Assembly: GCF_014205015.1 (NCBI RefSeq)
Contig: NZ_JACHMO010000001.1
Span: 8,866,001 to 8,930,000 of the forward strand
Reading direction: 5' to 3'
DNA: 64,000 nt
Source: Saccharothrix ecbatanensis
GTDB lineage: Bacteria; Actinomycetota; Actinomycetes; Mycobacteriales; Pseudonocardiaceae
The position numbers and the translations under genes are program-made. This document shows positions 23,531-32,293 of the stretch, piece by piece; the stretch's first letter is position 1, and each line of letters starts with the position of its first letter. The notes below the pieces were generated by a model, which saw only the letters and a list, made by a program, of their open reading frames with translations, did no database searches and was not told the origin of the DNA.

Positions 23531-24811
23531 ATGGCACGTATCGGTGACGGCGGCGACCTGCTGAAGTGCTCTTTCTGCGGTAAGAGCCAGAAGCAGGTGA
23601 AAAAACTCATCGCCGGCCCCGGTGTCTACATCTGCGATGAGTGCATCGACCTCTGCAACGAGATCATCGAGGAAGAACTCGCGGAGGCCGGTGACGTCAA
23701 GCTCGACGAGCTGCCCAAGCCCGCCGAGATCCACGAGTTCCTCGACCAGTACGTGATCGGCCAGAACGAGGCCAAGCGGACGCTCTCGGTGGCGGTCTAC
23801 AACCACTACAAGCGCATCCAGGCGGGTGACCGCGGGCGTGAGGGCCGCGACGACGGCGTGGAGCTCGCCAAGTCGAACATCCTCATGCTCGGCCCGACGG
23901 GCTGCGGCAAGACCTACCTGGCCCAGACGCTGGCGAAGATGCTGAACGTGCCGTTCGCCATCGCGGACGCCACTGCGCTGACCGAGGCGGGCTACGTGGG
24001 TGAGGACGTCGAGAACATCCTCCTCAAGCTCATCCAGGCGGCGGATTACGACGTCAAGCGCGCCGAGACCGGCATCATCTACATCGACGAGGTCGACAAG
24101 ATCGCTCGAAAGAGTGAAAATCCGTCGATCACGCGGGATGTGTCGGGCGAGGGCGTGCAGCAGGCGCTGCTGAAGATCCTCGAGGGCACCACGGCCTCCG
24201 TGCCGCCGCAGGGTGGTCGCAAGCACCCGCACCAGGAGTTCATCCAGATCGACACGACGAACGTGCTGTTCATCGTGGCGGGCGCGTTCGCGGGCCTTGA
24301 CAAGATCATCCAGGACCGGGTGGGCAAGCGCGGACTGGGCTTCGGCGCCGAGGTGCGCACCAAGGCCGAGGTCGACGCGGCGGACTACTACGCGGACTCG
24401 ATGCCCGAGGACCTGATCAAGTTCGGCCTGATCCCCGAGTTCATCGGCCGGTTGCCGATGGTCGCGAGCGTCACGAACCTGGACAAGGAATCACTGGTCC
24501 GGATCCTGACCGAGCCGAAGAACGCGCTGGTCAAGCAGTACCAGAAGCTCTTCGAGATGGACGGCGTCGAACTGGAGTTCACCCGGACCGCGATGGAGGC
24601 CGTCGCCGACCAGGCGATCCTCCGCGGCACCGGCGCCCGCGGCCTGCGGGCGATCATGGAGGAAGTCCTGCTGCCGGTGATGTACGACATCCCGAGCCGC
24701 ACGGACGTCGCCAAGGTCGTCATCACGGAGCAGACCGTGAAGGACAACGTCAACCCGACCATCGTCGCCCGGCAGCCCTCGCGCCGGGAGCGCCGCGAGA
24801 AGTCGGCGTGA
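23531..24811 (+). CDS. clpX: ATP-dependent Clp protease ATP-binding subunit ClpX
   Basis: AAA+ unfoldase that delivers tagged substrates to ClpP1P2. The 426-residue protein has the N-terminal zinc-binding domain (Cys13, 16, 35, 38 in CSFCGKS ... CDECIDLC), Walker A GPTGCGKT near 121, Walker [11 protein letters not shown], the pore loop GYVGED, an [18 protein letters not shown] segment with the RKH-type pore region, and the sensor-2 GARGLR motif. ATG 23531 matches homologues. The gene for an RBBP9-type hydrolase starts 1 bp after its stop. Confidence 0.97.
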   Translation: MARIGDGGDLLKCSFCGKSQKQVKKLIAGPGVYICDECIDLCNEIIEEELAEAGDVKLDELPKPAEIHEFLDQYVIGQNEAKRTLSVAVYNHYKRIQAGDRGREGRDDGVELAKSNILMLGPTGCGKTYLAQTLAKMLNVPFAIADATALTEAGYVGEDVENILLKLIQAADYDVKRAETGIIYIDEVDKIARKSENPSITRDVSGEGVQQALLKILEGTTASVPPQGGRKHPHQEFIQIDTTNVLFIVAGAFAGLDKIIQDRVGKRGLGFGAEVRTKAEVDAADYYADSMPEDLIKFGLIPEFIGRLPMVASVTNLDKESLVRILTEPKNALVKQYQKLFEMDGVELEFTRTAMEAVADQAILRGTGARGLRAIMEEVLLPVMYDIPSRTDVAKVVITEQTVKDNVNPTIVARQPSRRERREKSA

Positions 24812-24812
24812 G

Positions 24813-25406
24813 TTGTCCCTCCCGCACACGCTGATCCTGCACGGCCTGGGTGGATCCGGGCCGACGCACTGGCAGAACTGGCTGGCAGGTGAACTGGCCC
24901 ACCACGGTGGGTCGGTGGACCTGCCCCAGTTCAGCGCCCCCGACTCACCGGAGCTGCCGGTGTGGTTGGCGGAGCTGCGGTCGCACCTGGCCGCCATGCC
25001 CGCGGCCGGTTCGGTCGAACGCGTGGTCGTCGCGCACTCGTTGGCCGGGCTGTTGTGGCTGCACCACGCGGCCGGGCCGTTCGACGAGGCGCTGCGGGTG
25101 GACCGGGTGCTGCTGGTCGCCCCGCCCGCGCCGGACTTCGCCGACGAGCCGTTGATCTCCGAGTTCCTGCACCCCGTGCTCGATCCGACGGCGGCGCGGC
25201 GGGCGGCGGTGTCGACCCGACTGGTGGTCGGCGAGGGTGATCCGTACTGCACGTTGACGCAGGCCAAGGAGTTGGCCGAGGCGTTGCGGATCGACTTGGA
25301 CGTCATCGTGGGCGGCGCGCACCTCAACGCGGACGCCGGGTACGGGCCGTGGAGCGCCGTGCTGAAGTGGGTCCGCAGCGGCCGCGTGCCGCTCACGCCG
25401 CGCTGA
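24813..25406 (+). CDS. RBBP9/YdeN-family serine hydrolase
   Basis: A 197-residue alpha/beta hydrolase: oxyanion-side LILHGLGGSGPTHWQNWL, nucleophile Ser in VVAHSLAGLL, acid in VVGEGDPYC and catalytic His in GGAHLNADAGYG. The physiological substrate is unknown. The only in-frame start near clpX is TTG 24813; the spacing of 1 bp and an RBS-like GGGAG inside the clpX end indicate translational coupling. The next gene begins 2 bp after its stop. Confidence 0.85.
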   Translation: MSLPHTLILHGLGGSGPTHWQNWLAGELAHHGGSVDLPQFSAPDSPELPVWLAELRSHLAAMPAAGSVERVVVAHSLAGLLWLHHAAGPFDEALRVDRVLLVAPPAPDFADEPLISEFLHPVLDPTAARRAAVSTRLVVGEGDPYCTLTQAKELAEALRIDLDVIVGGAHLNADAGYGPWSAVLKWVRSGRVPLTPR

Positions 25407-25408
25407 CC

Positions 25409-27232
25409 GTGGCGTCCGAGCCGACGTTCGCGGACTTACGCGGGGCCGCCCGCTCAGTGAAGCGGGCCGGCCTCGGGCGACAGGTCTTGCGGGCGGTGCG
25501 CCCCAGGCGGCTCAACGTCGTGTTCCGCTCCCGCGCGCCACTGGCGTTGCAGTTGCGGCTGGCCCACTTGGACGGCCGGCTGATCTGGCGCTCCGCGGAC
25601 ACCTTTGTGCTCGTGCGACCGCCGATCCCGGCGAAGGCGAGGATGGGCGCCAAGGCCCGTGTCATCCATGCGCTCGACCGCTTGTGGGACGCGTTGGTGC
25701 TGGCCGTTCCCGCCTTCCTCTGCCTGCTCCTCGCTCTGGTGCTGGCGTTCGTGTTCGACCTGCGGGTTCCTGCGCTGTTCGCGTCATTGGCGGCGCTGCT
25801 GTGGGCCGCGGTGTTGATGATGCTGGGCGGGGTGGTGCACACGCTGTCGTTCGGCCTGGCGTTTCTCCTCAACCGGGGGACGGCGGCGAGGCAGGCCGGT
25901 GAGTCGTTCCGCGGCGACAACTGGTCCATCGCGCTGTGCCACGTCGCAGACCCACGCGATGTCGAGGGCCTGCTGGAGGAGGCGGTGCGGCTGGTCGATC
26001 GGTTGAGCGCCCGGTACGAGTACGGCGCGGACAAGGTGCTGGTGTTCGCACCGGAGGCGGCCTCGACGCCGCAGACGTTGGACGCGCTCCGCAAGTGCGC
26101 GCGGGTCCGGTCGTTCGGAGCAGGGGATGACAGCGTCCTGCTCGTTCGAGAACCGGGTCGCATTCCTACGGCGCCGTCCTTTGCGTTCAACGGTGTGCCC
26201 CTGCTGCTTTTGGCGTCCGCAGTGCTGCTGCTGTCCATCGCCCAAGGGGTGGTTGGCTGGGAGCTGGAGGCATGCGCCACGGTCTGCACGGGTGGCCCGA
26301 CGTCGTACGGCGCCGCGTTGTTCTGGCTGTTCAGGTACTACGTCGTGGTCGGGATCCCGGGTGCCGCCCCGGCGACGTTCCGGTCGACCAGCATCGCGTT
26401 GATGCTGCCGTTCCTGGGTGCGGTGGTGCTGGTGAACGTGGTGACGGTGGCGCGGGAGACGATGCGGAAAGCACGGGAGAGGCAGGACGCGTTGCTGGCC
26501 GAGGTCTCGAAGGACACGACCACGTCGACCGTTCTCGTACTCGTGGCGAACGCCACTGAACGGGACGCGGTCGTGCGGGCGGTGGGACGTGGCGAGGTGA
26601 CGAGGTTGCGCACGCATCACCACACGGTGTTCGACCTCGGGGTGGTCAGCCGTGCCCGGCTGCTCCTCGCGCAGACCGAGCAGGGGGTCGATGCCCAGGG
26701 AGCGGCGACGTTGACCACGGACACGTTGATCCGTGAGCTGACGCCGGACTTCGTCCTGCTCGTCGGCATCTGCTACGGGTTGCGCGAGCGCGAGCAGCAC
26801 TTGGGCGGGCTCGTCATCAGCTCCAGGATGCGCGCGTTGAACTGGCGCAAGGAACTGCCGGACCGGACCGTCGTGCGCGGTGAGCTGGTGACCGCCGGGG
26901 TGCGCGTGCTCGACCGGTGCCGTGCGGCGACGATGGACTGGGCGGGCCCCGAGCCGGACTTCGGCCTGCTGCTGTCGATGAGCGTCCTGGTCAACTCGGC
27001 CGAGTTCCGGGCGAGCCTGCTGGAACTCGAACCGGACGCCGTCGGCGGGGAGACGGAGGCGGCCGGGGTGCACGGCGCGTGCGCCAAGCACAAGGTGGAC
27101 TGGATCGCGATCAAGGGCATCTCCGACTGGGGCATGGACAAGAGCGACGGCCACCAGGCCGTTGCCGCCCGGAACGCGGCCGACTTCCTCCTGCACCTCC
27201 TCCGCACGGGTGGACTCGATCCCGTCGACTGA
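25409..27232 (+). CDS. Membrane protein with C-terminal nucleoside-phosphorylase-like domain
   Basis: A 607-residue protein with at least four predicted transmembrane helices in two pairs (~95-150 around LVLAVPAFLCLLLALVLAFV, and ~255-350 around LLLLASAVLLLSI and MLPFLGAVVLVNVVTV), separated by a soluble segment. The C-terminal ~240 residues resemble the purine/uridine phosphorylase-MTA/SAH nucleosidase superfamily: TVLVLVANATERDAV, FVLLVGICYGL and the signature AIKGISDWGMDKSDGH followed by AARNAADFLLHLL. Such domains act on nucleosides and are known as effectors in conflict systems. GTG 25409 follows the hydrolase stop by 2 bp. It is convergent, 19 bp apart, with a cyclase-like gene. Partnership is inferred. 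Confidence 0.7.
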   Translation: MASEPTFADLRGAARSVKRAGLGRQVLRAVRPRRLNVVFRSRAPLALQLRLAHLDGRLIWRSADTFVLVRPPIPAKARMGAKARVIHALDRLWDALVLAVPAFLCLLLALVLAFVFDLRVPALFASLAALLWAAVLMMLGGVVHTLSFGLAFLLNRGTAARQAGESFRGDNWSIALCHVADPRDVEGLLEEAVRLVDRLSARYEYGADKVLVFAPEAASTPQTLDALRKCARVRSFGAGDDSVLLVREPGRIPTAPSFAFNGVPLLLLASAVLLLSIAQGVVGWELEACATVCTGGPTSYGAALFWLFRYYVVVGIPGAAPATFRSTSIALMLPFLGAVVLVNVVTVARETMRKARERQDALLAEVSKDTTTSTVLVLVANATERDAVVRAVGRGEVTRLRTHHHTVFDLGVVSRARLLLAQTEQGVDAQGAATLTTDTLIRELTPDFVLLVGICYGLREREQHLGGLVISSRMRALNWRKELPDRTVVRGELVTAGVRVLDRCRAATMDWAGPEPDFGLLLSMSVLVNSAEFRASLLELEPDAVGGETEAAGVHGACAKHKVDWIAIKGISDWGMDKSDGHQAVAARNAADFLLHLLRTGGLDPVD

Positions 27233-27251
27233 CGCCCTGCCGGAGCCGCCG

Positions 27252-28484
27252 CTAGAGCAGTCTCCGGGTGCCATCCGCTTCGATGAACGATCGGATCACC
27301 GACCGAAGGGTTTCGAACACCTGCCCCGCGGACCGGTCGACGAGGTAGTGCGGCATGCCGCCCCGCTCCAACACGGGTCCGGCCGTCGGCGGCACGCCGA
27401 GGTACGGCGAGTACATGAGCAGACCGTGTTCGGACCCGAGATCGGCGCCCAGCGCCGCGAAACCGGGGTACCCCGCCACTTGGTGCACCTCGAAACCGTC
27501 GGTCACGTCGGCGTAGCGCGCCTTGAACTCGGCGAACCGCTCCACCGAGCGGCGAACGCGGCTGTGGAGGTCCTCCCGGCGGTCGTGGGCGTGCGCGGCG
27601 GTGAGAGGGCCGTCCGGATCCATCACCAGACACCGGTAGGCGCCGCCACGCGACAGGAATGCCAGGACCGCGTTGCGGAACAGGGCCGGGCGCTCGGTGG
27701 TGGTCAAGTAGCCGGCGCACGTGTTCAGCGCCGTGCCCATGTCCACGACCTCCCGGTCCGCCGTGGCGAGCAGTCTGGCCTTGTCCGCTTGTGACGGGCG
27801 TTCCCGGTAGACGTGCACCGCCGAGCCGTCGGCGAAACCACGTCCGGCGAGCCACAGCCGTTTCGCCGAGGCGCCCTCCGGTGCGAGCAGGTGGACGAGC
27901 TTGCCCTCGAACTCGCCCACGGCTTCGAAATCGGTCACGTGGTCACCGCCGATCCGGTGGACCTCCTCCGAGATCGCCAGGCAGTCACGAGGGGTCACGT
28001 GCTCCAAGTGCGACACGAAGTTGATTCCGGGGGTGTGCAGGGCGCTGGAGTCGCCGCGGTAGCGGATCGTGTCCTTGTGGAGCGCGACGCGGACGTGCAG
28101 TCCGCTGAGCACCGCCATCCGCGCGAAGTGCTCTCGGAGGTGGTGCAGGTCGTCCCGGACCAGCCTGCGGCCCATCACCAGCGCCGTGTCCAGGGCGACG
28201 CTCTCGTTGTCGTCGTGGAAGGCGAAGATGCCGCCGTCACCCTGCCAGGACCACAGTTCGGCGCGTCCGCAGCCGTTGGCCGCCGCCAGCTCCGACATGC
28301 CGGTCACCGTCCGGTCGCGGAACAGGTCGAACGCGCCGGCGACCCGGTCGCGCGGGTGGTCGAGAACCGCGTTCGAGTACCCCGCGGCATCCACCACCAG
28401 GAGGTACACGTTCTCGTACGTACGTCCGGCTTCGAAGCGTTCCACTACGGCGACATTCCCCCTCGGTCTCGTGGGGACCAGCAT
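27252..28484 (-). CDS. Class III nucleotide-cyclase-like protein with DUF5919-like C-terminal half
   Basis: A 410-residue protein. Residues ~25-175 look like a class III cyclase domain: VYLLVVDAAGYSNAV with metal-ligand Asp32, LWSWQGDGGIFAF with the beta-hairpin Gly-Asp83, HVRVALHKDTI, and GINFVSHLEH with the Asn of the transition-state site; the usual following Arg is His. The Trp/Gln before GD is not the Lys/Thr of adenylate cyclases, so base specificity is open; Pycsar pyrimidine cyclases belong to this superfamily. Residues ~240-410 resemble the DUF5919 region of the regulator at 15167-15910. GTG 28445, preceded by GAGGGGGA, is a possible shorter start (397 aa). Confidence 0.65.
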   Translation of the reverse strand: MLVPTRPRGNVAVVERFEAGRTYENVYLLVVDAAGYSNAVLDHPRDRVAGAFDLFRDRTVTGMSELAAANGCGRAELWSWQGDGGIFAFHDDNESVALDTALVMGRRLVRDDLHHLREHFARMAVLSGLHVRVALHKDTIRYRGDSSALHTPGINFVSHLEHVTPRDCLAISEEVHRIGGDHVTDFEAVGEFEGKLVHLLAPEGASAKRLWLAGRGFADGSAVHVYRERPSQADKARLLATADREVVDMGTALNTCAGYLTTTERPALFRNAVLAFLSRGGAYRCLVMDPDGPLTAAHAHDRREDLHSRVRRSVERFAEFKARYADVTDGFEVHQVAGYPGFAALGADLGSEHGLLMYSPYLGVPPTAGPVLERGGMPHYLVDRSAGQVFETLRSVIRSFIEADGTRRLL

Positions 28485-28505
28485 GCCGCAGCGGCGGGGT
28501 GCCGC

Positions 28506-29249
28506 TCACGCCGCGCTGACCACCACCCTGAACAGGGTGAACGTGGCCAGGAACGGACCGGCCGTGAGGTCGGCCAGCCAGGCGTCGGCGGCGGGGCGGG
28601 TGATGCGGCCCGTCTCGACGGCGCGGTGGGTGTTGCGGGTGAGGCCGAGGAGTTCGTCGGCGGTGGCGAAATCCCGCAGCAACAGGGCTTCGGTGTCGAT
28701 CGTCACGACGGTCAGGCCGGCTGCCGCGGCGAGTCGGGCCAGTTGGCGGCCGACGACGGGGTTGGTCATGATCCGGTCGCAGATGAACCGGTTGAACGCG
28801 AGGTTCGTGGCGGTCGAGCCGGGGTCCACGGCGAGGGTTTCCCAGTCCGGTTGAGCCAGCGCCGCACGGCCGCCGGGACGCAGGACGCGGCGGAGCTCGG
28901 CCAGGACGCCGGCCGGGTCGGCCACCTGGTGCAGGACCCGGTCCACGCGCGCACGGTCGACGCTGCGGTCGTCGAGGGGGAGCGCGTGGGCGTCGCCCAG
29001 CCGCACCTCCACGGGCAGCCCGGCGGTGCGCCTTCTCGCTTCCTCCACCATGGTCTGGTCCAGGTCCACGCCGATGACTGCGCCTGCGCGTTCGGCCATG
29101 GCGGGCAGGTCCGTGCCGGGACCGCAACCGACGTCCAGGGCGGTGTGGTCGGGCCGGAGGTCCAGGGAGTCGAGCAGCCGCTGCTTGTAGGCGCGGCCCG
29201 CTTCCGCCGCGTGGTCCAGGTAGGTGATGGGGTCCGGTCGCGTCAGCAT
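28506..29249 (-). CDS. Class I SAM-dependent methyltransferase
   Basis: A 247-residue methyltransferase with motif I ALDVGCGPGTDLPA, acidic motif II VIGVDLDQTM, motif III RLGDAHALPL and post-motif VLHQVADPAGVLAELRRVLRPGG (Methyltransf_11 type). It acts on a small molecule; the substrate is unknown. ATG 29249 (MLTRPDPITYLDHAAEAG) is chosen over one four codons upstream. It precedes the cyclase-like gene by 21 bp in the same direction, so the two may share a transcript. Confidence 0.85.
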   Translation of the reverse strand: MLTRPDPITYLDHAAEAGRAYKQRLLDSLDLRPDHTALDVGCGPGTDLPAMAERAGAVIGVDLDQTMVEEARRRTAGLPVEVRLGDAHALPLDDRSVDRARVDRVLHQVADPAGVLAELRRVLRPGGRAALAQPDWETLAVDPGSTATNLAFNRFICDRIMTNPVVGRQLARLAAAAGLTVVTIDTEALLLRDFATADELLGLTRNTHRAVETGRITRPAADAWLADLTAGPFLATFTLFRVVVSAA

Positions 29250-29301
29250 GCAGCCAGGCAACCACAGCCGTGTGGAGATCCTGTGGAAGTCCTGTGCGGG
29301 G

Positions 29302-30168
29302 TCAGCGGGGGACGCGTTTGCCCAGGAAGCGGATGACGTCGGGGACGATCTTGCGGTAGAAGACGTCGTCGTGGCCGCCGGGGGTGATCGAGCCGACGGC
29401 GAGTTTGGTGCCCGCGATGAACTTCCGCGTTCCCGCGATGAACTGGTCCTTGTCGCCGACCCACACGCCGGTCGGGGCGGTGCCCTGCTTGTCCAGGTTC
29501 TTCAGCGGGTCGAGCGAGGCCCACTGTTCCGGGCTCCTGAACGCGTTCCGCTTCGACATCTCGGCCCAGTCGGTGAGCAGCGCGGGCGAGATGGCGGCGA
29601 TGGCCTGGGCCGGGTCACGTCGCTCGTGCCGCCGGCGTGCGTAGAGCAGTGCGCCGAAGCCGCCCATCGACACCCCCGTGCAGGCGAACGGCGCGCCGTA
29701 GCCGCGTTCGGCCAGCCACCGGGGGACCTCCTCCAGCAGCATCGCCATCGGGTCGTCACCGGGCATGTTCTCGTGCCAGTAGTGGTTGTCGCCGTCCACC
29801 GCGACGAACCCGAACGGCGGGATCTGGCCTCGACCGACGGCCGCCACCAGCACCTCGGGCATCCCGCCGACGGCGGCCAGGCGGGCGTTGCCGTAGCGGC
29901 CGTGCAGGAGGATCGACATGGGCAGGCCCTTGGTCGACACCCCCGGCGGCACCATGGTGAGCAGGTCGACGTCACGGCCCCGGAACTCGGAGCGCACCCG
30001 TTCGACCTGCACGACGGCCCGCTTCACGGCGGGCACCGGTCCGGCCACACCCACAGCGTGCCGCATCGCCTCACCGAACGGCGCGTCGCTGTGCCACGCC
30101 GCTGTGATCCCCACGGTGGCCGCGACACCCGCCCCCAGTGCGCCGAGCACCGTCCGCCTGCTGACCAT
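29302..30168 (-). CDS. Secreted alpha/beta-hydrolase-fold esterase
   Basis: A 288-residue esterase-D/antigen-85-like protein with a twin-arginine-type signal (SRRTVLGALGAGVAAT) and cell-surface or extracellular location. Visible motifs are MSILLHGRYGNAR, nucleophile Ser in FACTGVSMGGFGALL, Asp in VWVGDKDQFI and catalytic His in TPGGHDDVF. The substrate is unknown. ATG 30168 is well placed at the signal peptide. It reads in the same direction as its neighbours, with gaps of about 50 bp. Confidence 0.85.
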   Translation of the reverse strand: MVSRRTVLGALGAGVAATVGITAAWHSDAPFGEAMRHAVGVAGPVPAVKRAVVQVERVRSEFRGRDVDLLTMVPPGVSTKGLPMSILLHGRYGNARLAAVGGMPEVLVAAVGRGQIPPFGFVAVDGDNHYWHENMPGDDPMAMLLEEVPRWLAERGYGAPFACTGVSMGGFGALLYARRRHERRDPAQAIAAISPALLTDWAEMSKRNAFRSPEQWASLDPLKNLDKQGTAPTGVWVGDKDQFIAGTRKFIAGTKLAVGSITPGGHDDVFYRKIVPDVIRFLGKRVPR

Positions 30169-30224
30169 GTTCTCCCCCAGCCGATCCCTCCATCACATCG
30201 CGCGAGGTGGACCGGGTGTTTCGT

Positions 30225-31391
30225 TCAGATCGCCGACTGCGCCCGAAGTTCCGCGATCCGTTCCGCCGAGTAGCCGAGCCCGCGCAGCACGTGGTCGGTG
30301 TGCTCGCCGAGCGCGGGCACCGAGCCGGGCGTCCACTCCCAGGCGGTGGAGTCGACGGGCGGCCGGAGGACGGTGATGCCGCCGTCGGGCACCGGCACGT
30401 GGGCGAGTCGGTCGCGGGCGGTGAGCTGGGGGTGGTCCGGCAGGTCGGCGACGCTGCGGGTGCGTGCGGCGGGGACGTCGGCGCGGTCCAGCGCGTCGAT
30501 CAGGTCGACGGCCGTCCAGGCGGCGAAGTCGAGTTCGGCGTGCAGGGCGGCGCGGTGGGCGACGCGGGAGCTGACGGTGCCGAACCGGGGGTCGTCGGCC
30601 AGGTCCGGTCGGTCGAGGAGGGCGCACAGCCGGCGCCACTGCGGGTCGTTCTGCACGGCGAGGTGCACGGCGCCGTCCGCGCACGGGAACGGGCCGTACG
30701 GGGCGATGCTCGGGTGGTGCGCGCCGGTGCGTGGCGCGGCCTGCCCGGTGCCCGCCGCGTACAGCATCGGCTGGTGCATCCACTCGGTCATCGCCTCGAA
30801 CAGCGACAGCCGCAGGGTGGCCCCCTCGCCGGTGCGGGCGCGGTGCAGGAGGGCGGCGAGCACGGCGGACTGGAGCTGCACGCCCGCCGCGATGTCGGCG
30901 ACCGAGATGCCCGCGCGTGCGGTGACGTCACCATCGCCGGTCAGCTCGACCAGCCCTGCCTCCGACTGCACGAGCGCGTCGAACGCCTTGCGGGACGCGT
31001 ACGGGCCTTCGTCGCCGTAGCCGGACAGTTCGCCGACCACCAGATCGGGTTTCACCGCACGGAGTGAGGATGCGTCCACACCCAGTCGACGCGCGGCGTC
31101 GGGTGACAGGTTGCACAGGACCACGTCGGCGGCGACGACGAGCTCGTCCAGCACCTCCCGGCCCGCCGGGTGCTTCAGGTCGAGCGTCAGCGACTCCTTG
31201 CCGACGTTCGTCCAGGCGAAGTACGAGGACACCGAGCCGCAGGCGCTGTCGTAGTGGCGGGCGAAGTCGCCGCCGTCCCGCCGTTCGATCTTGATCACGC
31301 GGGCGCCGAGGTCGGCCAGCAGCCGGGTGGCGTACGGGACGGCGACGGCCTGTTCGAGGCTGACGACGAGCACGCCGTCCAGCGGTCTCAC
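30225..31391 (-). CDS. Family III CoA-transferase (CaiB/BaiF type)
   Basis: A 388-residue CoA-transferase: [41 protein letters not shown], the [16 protein letters not shown] segment, [19 protein letters not shown] and [10 protein letters not shown]. The family moves CoA between carboxylic acids (formyl-CoA:oxalate, carnitine, bile acids, 2-methylacyl groups); the substrate is unknown. Its GTG overlaps the fdhD stop by 4 bp (GTGA), a tight coupling that may hint at formate or formyl-CoA metabolism. Confidence 0.88.
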   Translation of the reverse strand: MRPLDGVLVVSLEQAVAVPYATRLLADLGARVIKIERRDGGDFARHYDSACGSVSSYFAWTNVGKESLTLDLKHPAGREVLDELVVAADVVLCNLSPDAARRLGVDASSLRAVKPDLVVGELSGYGDEGPYASRKAFDALVQSEAGLVELTGDGDVTARAGISVADIAAGVQLQSAVLAALLHRARTGEGATLRLSLFEAMTEWMHQPMLYAAGTGQAAPRTGAHHPSIAPYGPFPCADGAVHLAVQNDPQWRRLCALLDRPDLADDPRFGTVSSRVAHRAALHAELDFAAWTAVDLIDALDRADVPAARTRSVADLPDHPQLTARDRLAHVPVPDGGITVLRPPVDSTAWEWTPGSVPALGEHTDHVLRGLGYSAERIAELRAQSAI

Positions 31392-32212
31392 GCGACGACT
31401 CTCTCGGCGCAGGTGTAGACGTTCATCGAGTCGCCGCGCAGGAAGCCGATCAACGTCACGCCCTGCTCTTCGGCCAGTTCGGCGGCCAGCGACGAAGGCG
31501 CCGACACGGCGGCGAGCACCGGCACACCGGCCATCGTGGCCTTCTGCACCAGCTCGAACGACGCCCGTCCCGACACCATCAGCACCGTCCCGCCCAGCGG
31601 GATCCGGTTCTGGAGGACCGCCCAGCCGAGCACCTTGTCCACCGCGTTGTGCCGGCCGACGTCCTCGCGCACGACCAGCGCCTCACCTGACGTGGTGAAC
31701 AACCCGGCGGCGTGCAGGCCACCGGTCGAGGCGAACACCTTCTGCCGCTCGCGCAGCTCGTCCGGCAGCGCCGCCAGGACCTTGACGTCGACGGTCGACG
31801 TGTCGGCGGCGGGGGAGAAGCGGGTCTTCAGCTTCACCGCGTCCAACGCCGCCTTGCCGCACACGCCGCAGGACGAGGTCGTGTAGAAGTTCCGCTCGAC
31901 GCCCACCTCGGGCGGCGCGACACCGTCGGCCAGGCTCAGGTCCAGCACGTTGTACGTGTTCATGCCGTCCGGCCCGGTGCCCTCGCAGAACCGCGCCACG
32001 GCGATGTCCTCCAAGCCGCCGATGACGCCCTCGCTGAGCAGGAAGCCGTGCGCCAGCTCCACGTCCTGGCCCGGCGTGCGCATCGTCACGCTCAGCGCCT
32101 TGCCGCCTACGCGCAGTTCCAACGGCTCCTCTGCGGCCAGTGCGTCGACCCGCTTGCGGAACGTCCCTCGCGCGTAGGTCACCACTGGGCGACGCACCGT
32201 GACTCGCCCCAT
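31388..32212 (-). CDS. fdhD: Formate dehydrogenase accessory sulfurtransferase FdhD
   Basis: Transfers sulfur to the molybdenum cofactor of formate dehydrogenases. The 274-residue protein has the conserved [11 protein letters not shown] with the two functional cysteines, [24 protein letters not shown] and [16 protein letters not shown] 32212 ([15 protein letters not shown]) matches actinobacterial homologues. A YdeP-type molybdopterin oxidoreductase, 3 kb away at 35055-37349, is the likely client. Confidence 0.95.
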   Translation of the reverse strand: MGRVTVRRPVVTYARGTFRKRVDALAAEEPLELRVGGKALSVTMRTPGQDVELAHGFLLSEGVIGGLEDIAVARFCEGTGPDGMNTYNVLDLSLADGVAPPEVGVERNFYTTSSCGVCGKAALDAVKLKTRFSPAADTSTVDVKVLAALPDELRERQKVFASTGGLHAAGLFTTSGEALVVREDVGRHNAVDKVLGWAVLQNRIPLGGTVLMVSGRASFELVQKATMAGVPVLAAVSAPSSLAAELAEEQGVTLIGFLRGDSMNVYTCAERVVA

Positions 32213-32293
32213 GTGAAGCTCCTTCGCTCGTGTGCCCGCTGTCCAGGTTACGGAGGTGGCTGGGTGATCTTGGACCTGGTTAGAGTCGGGCGG

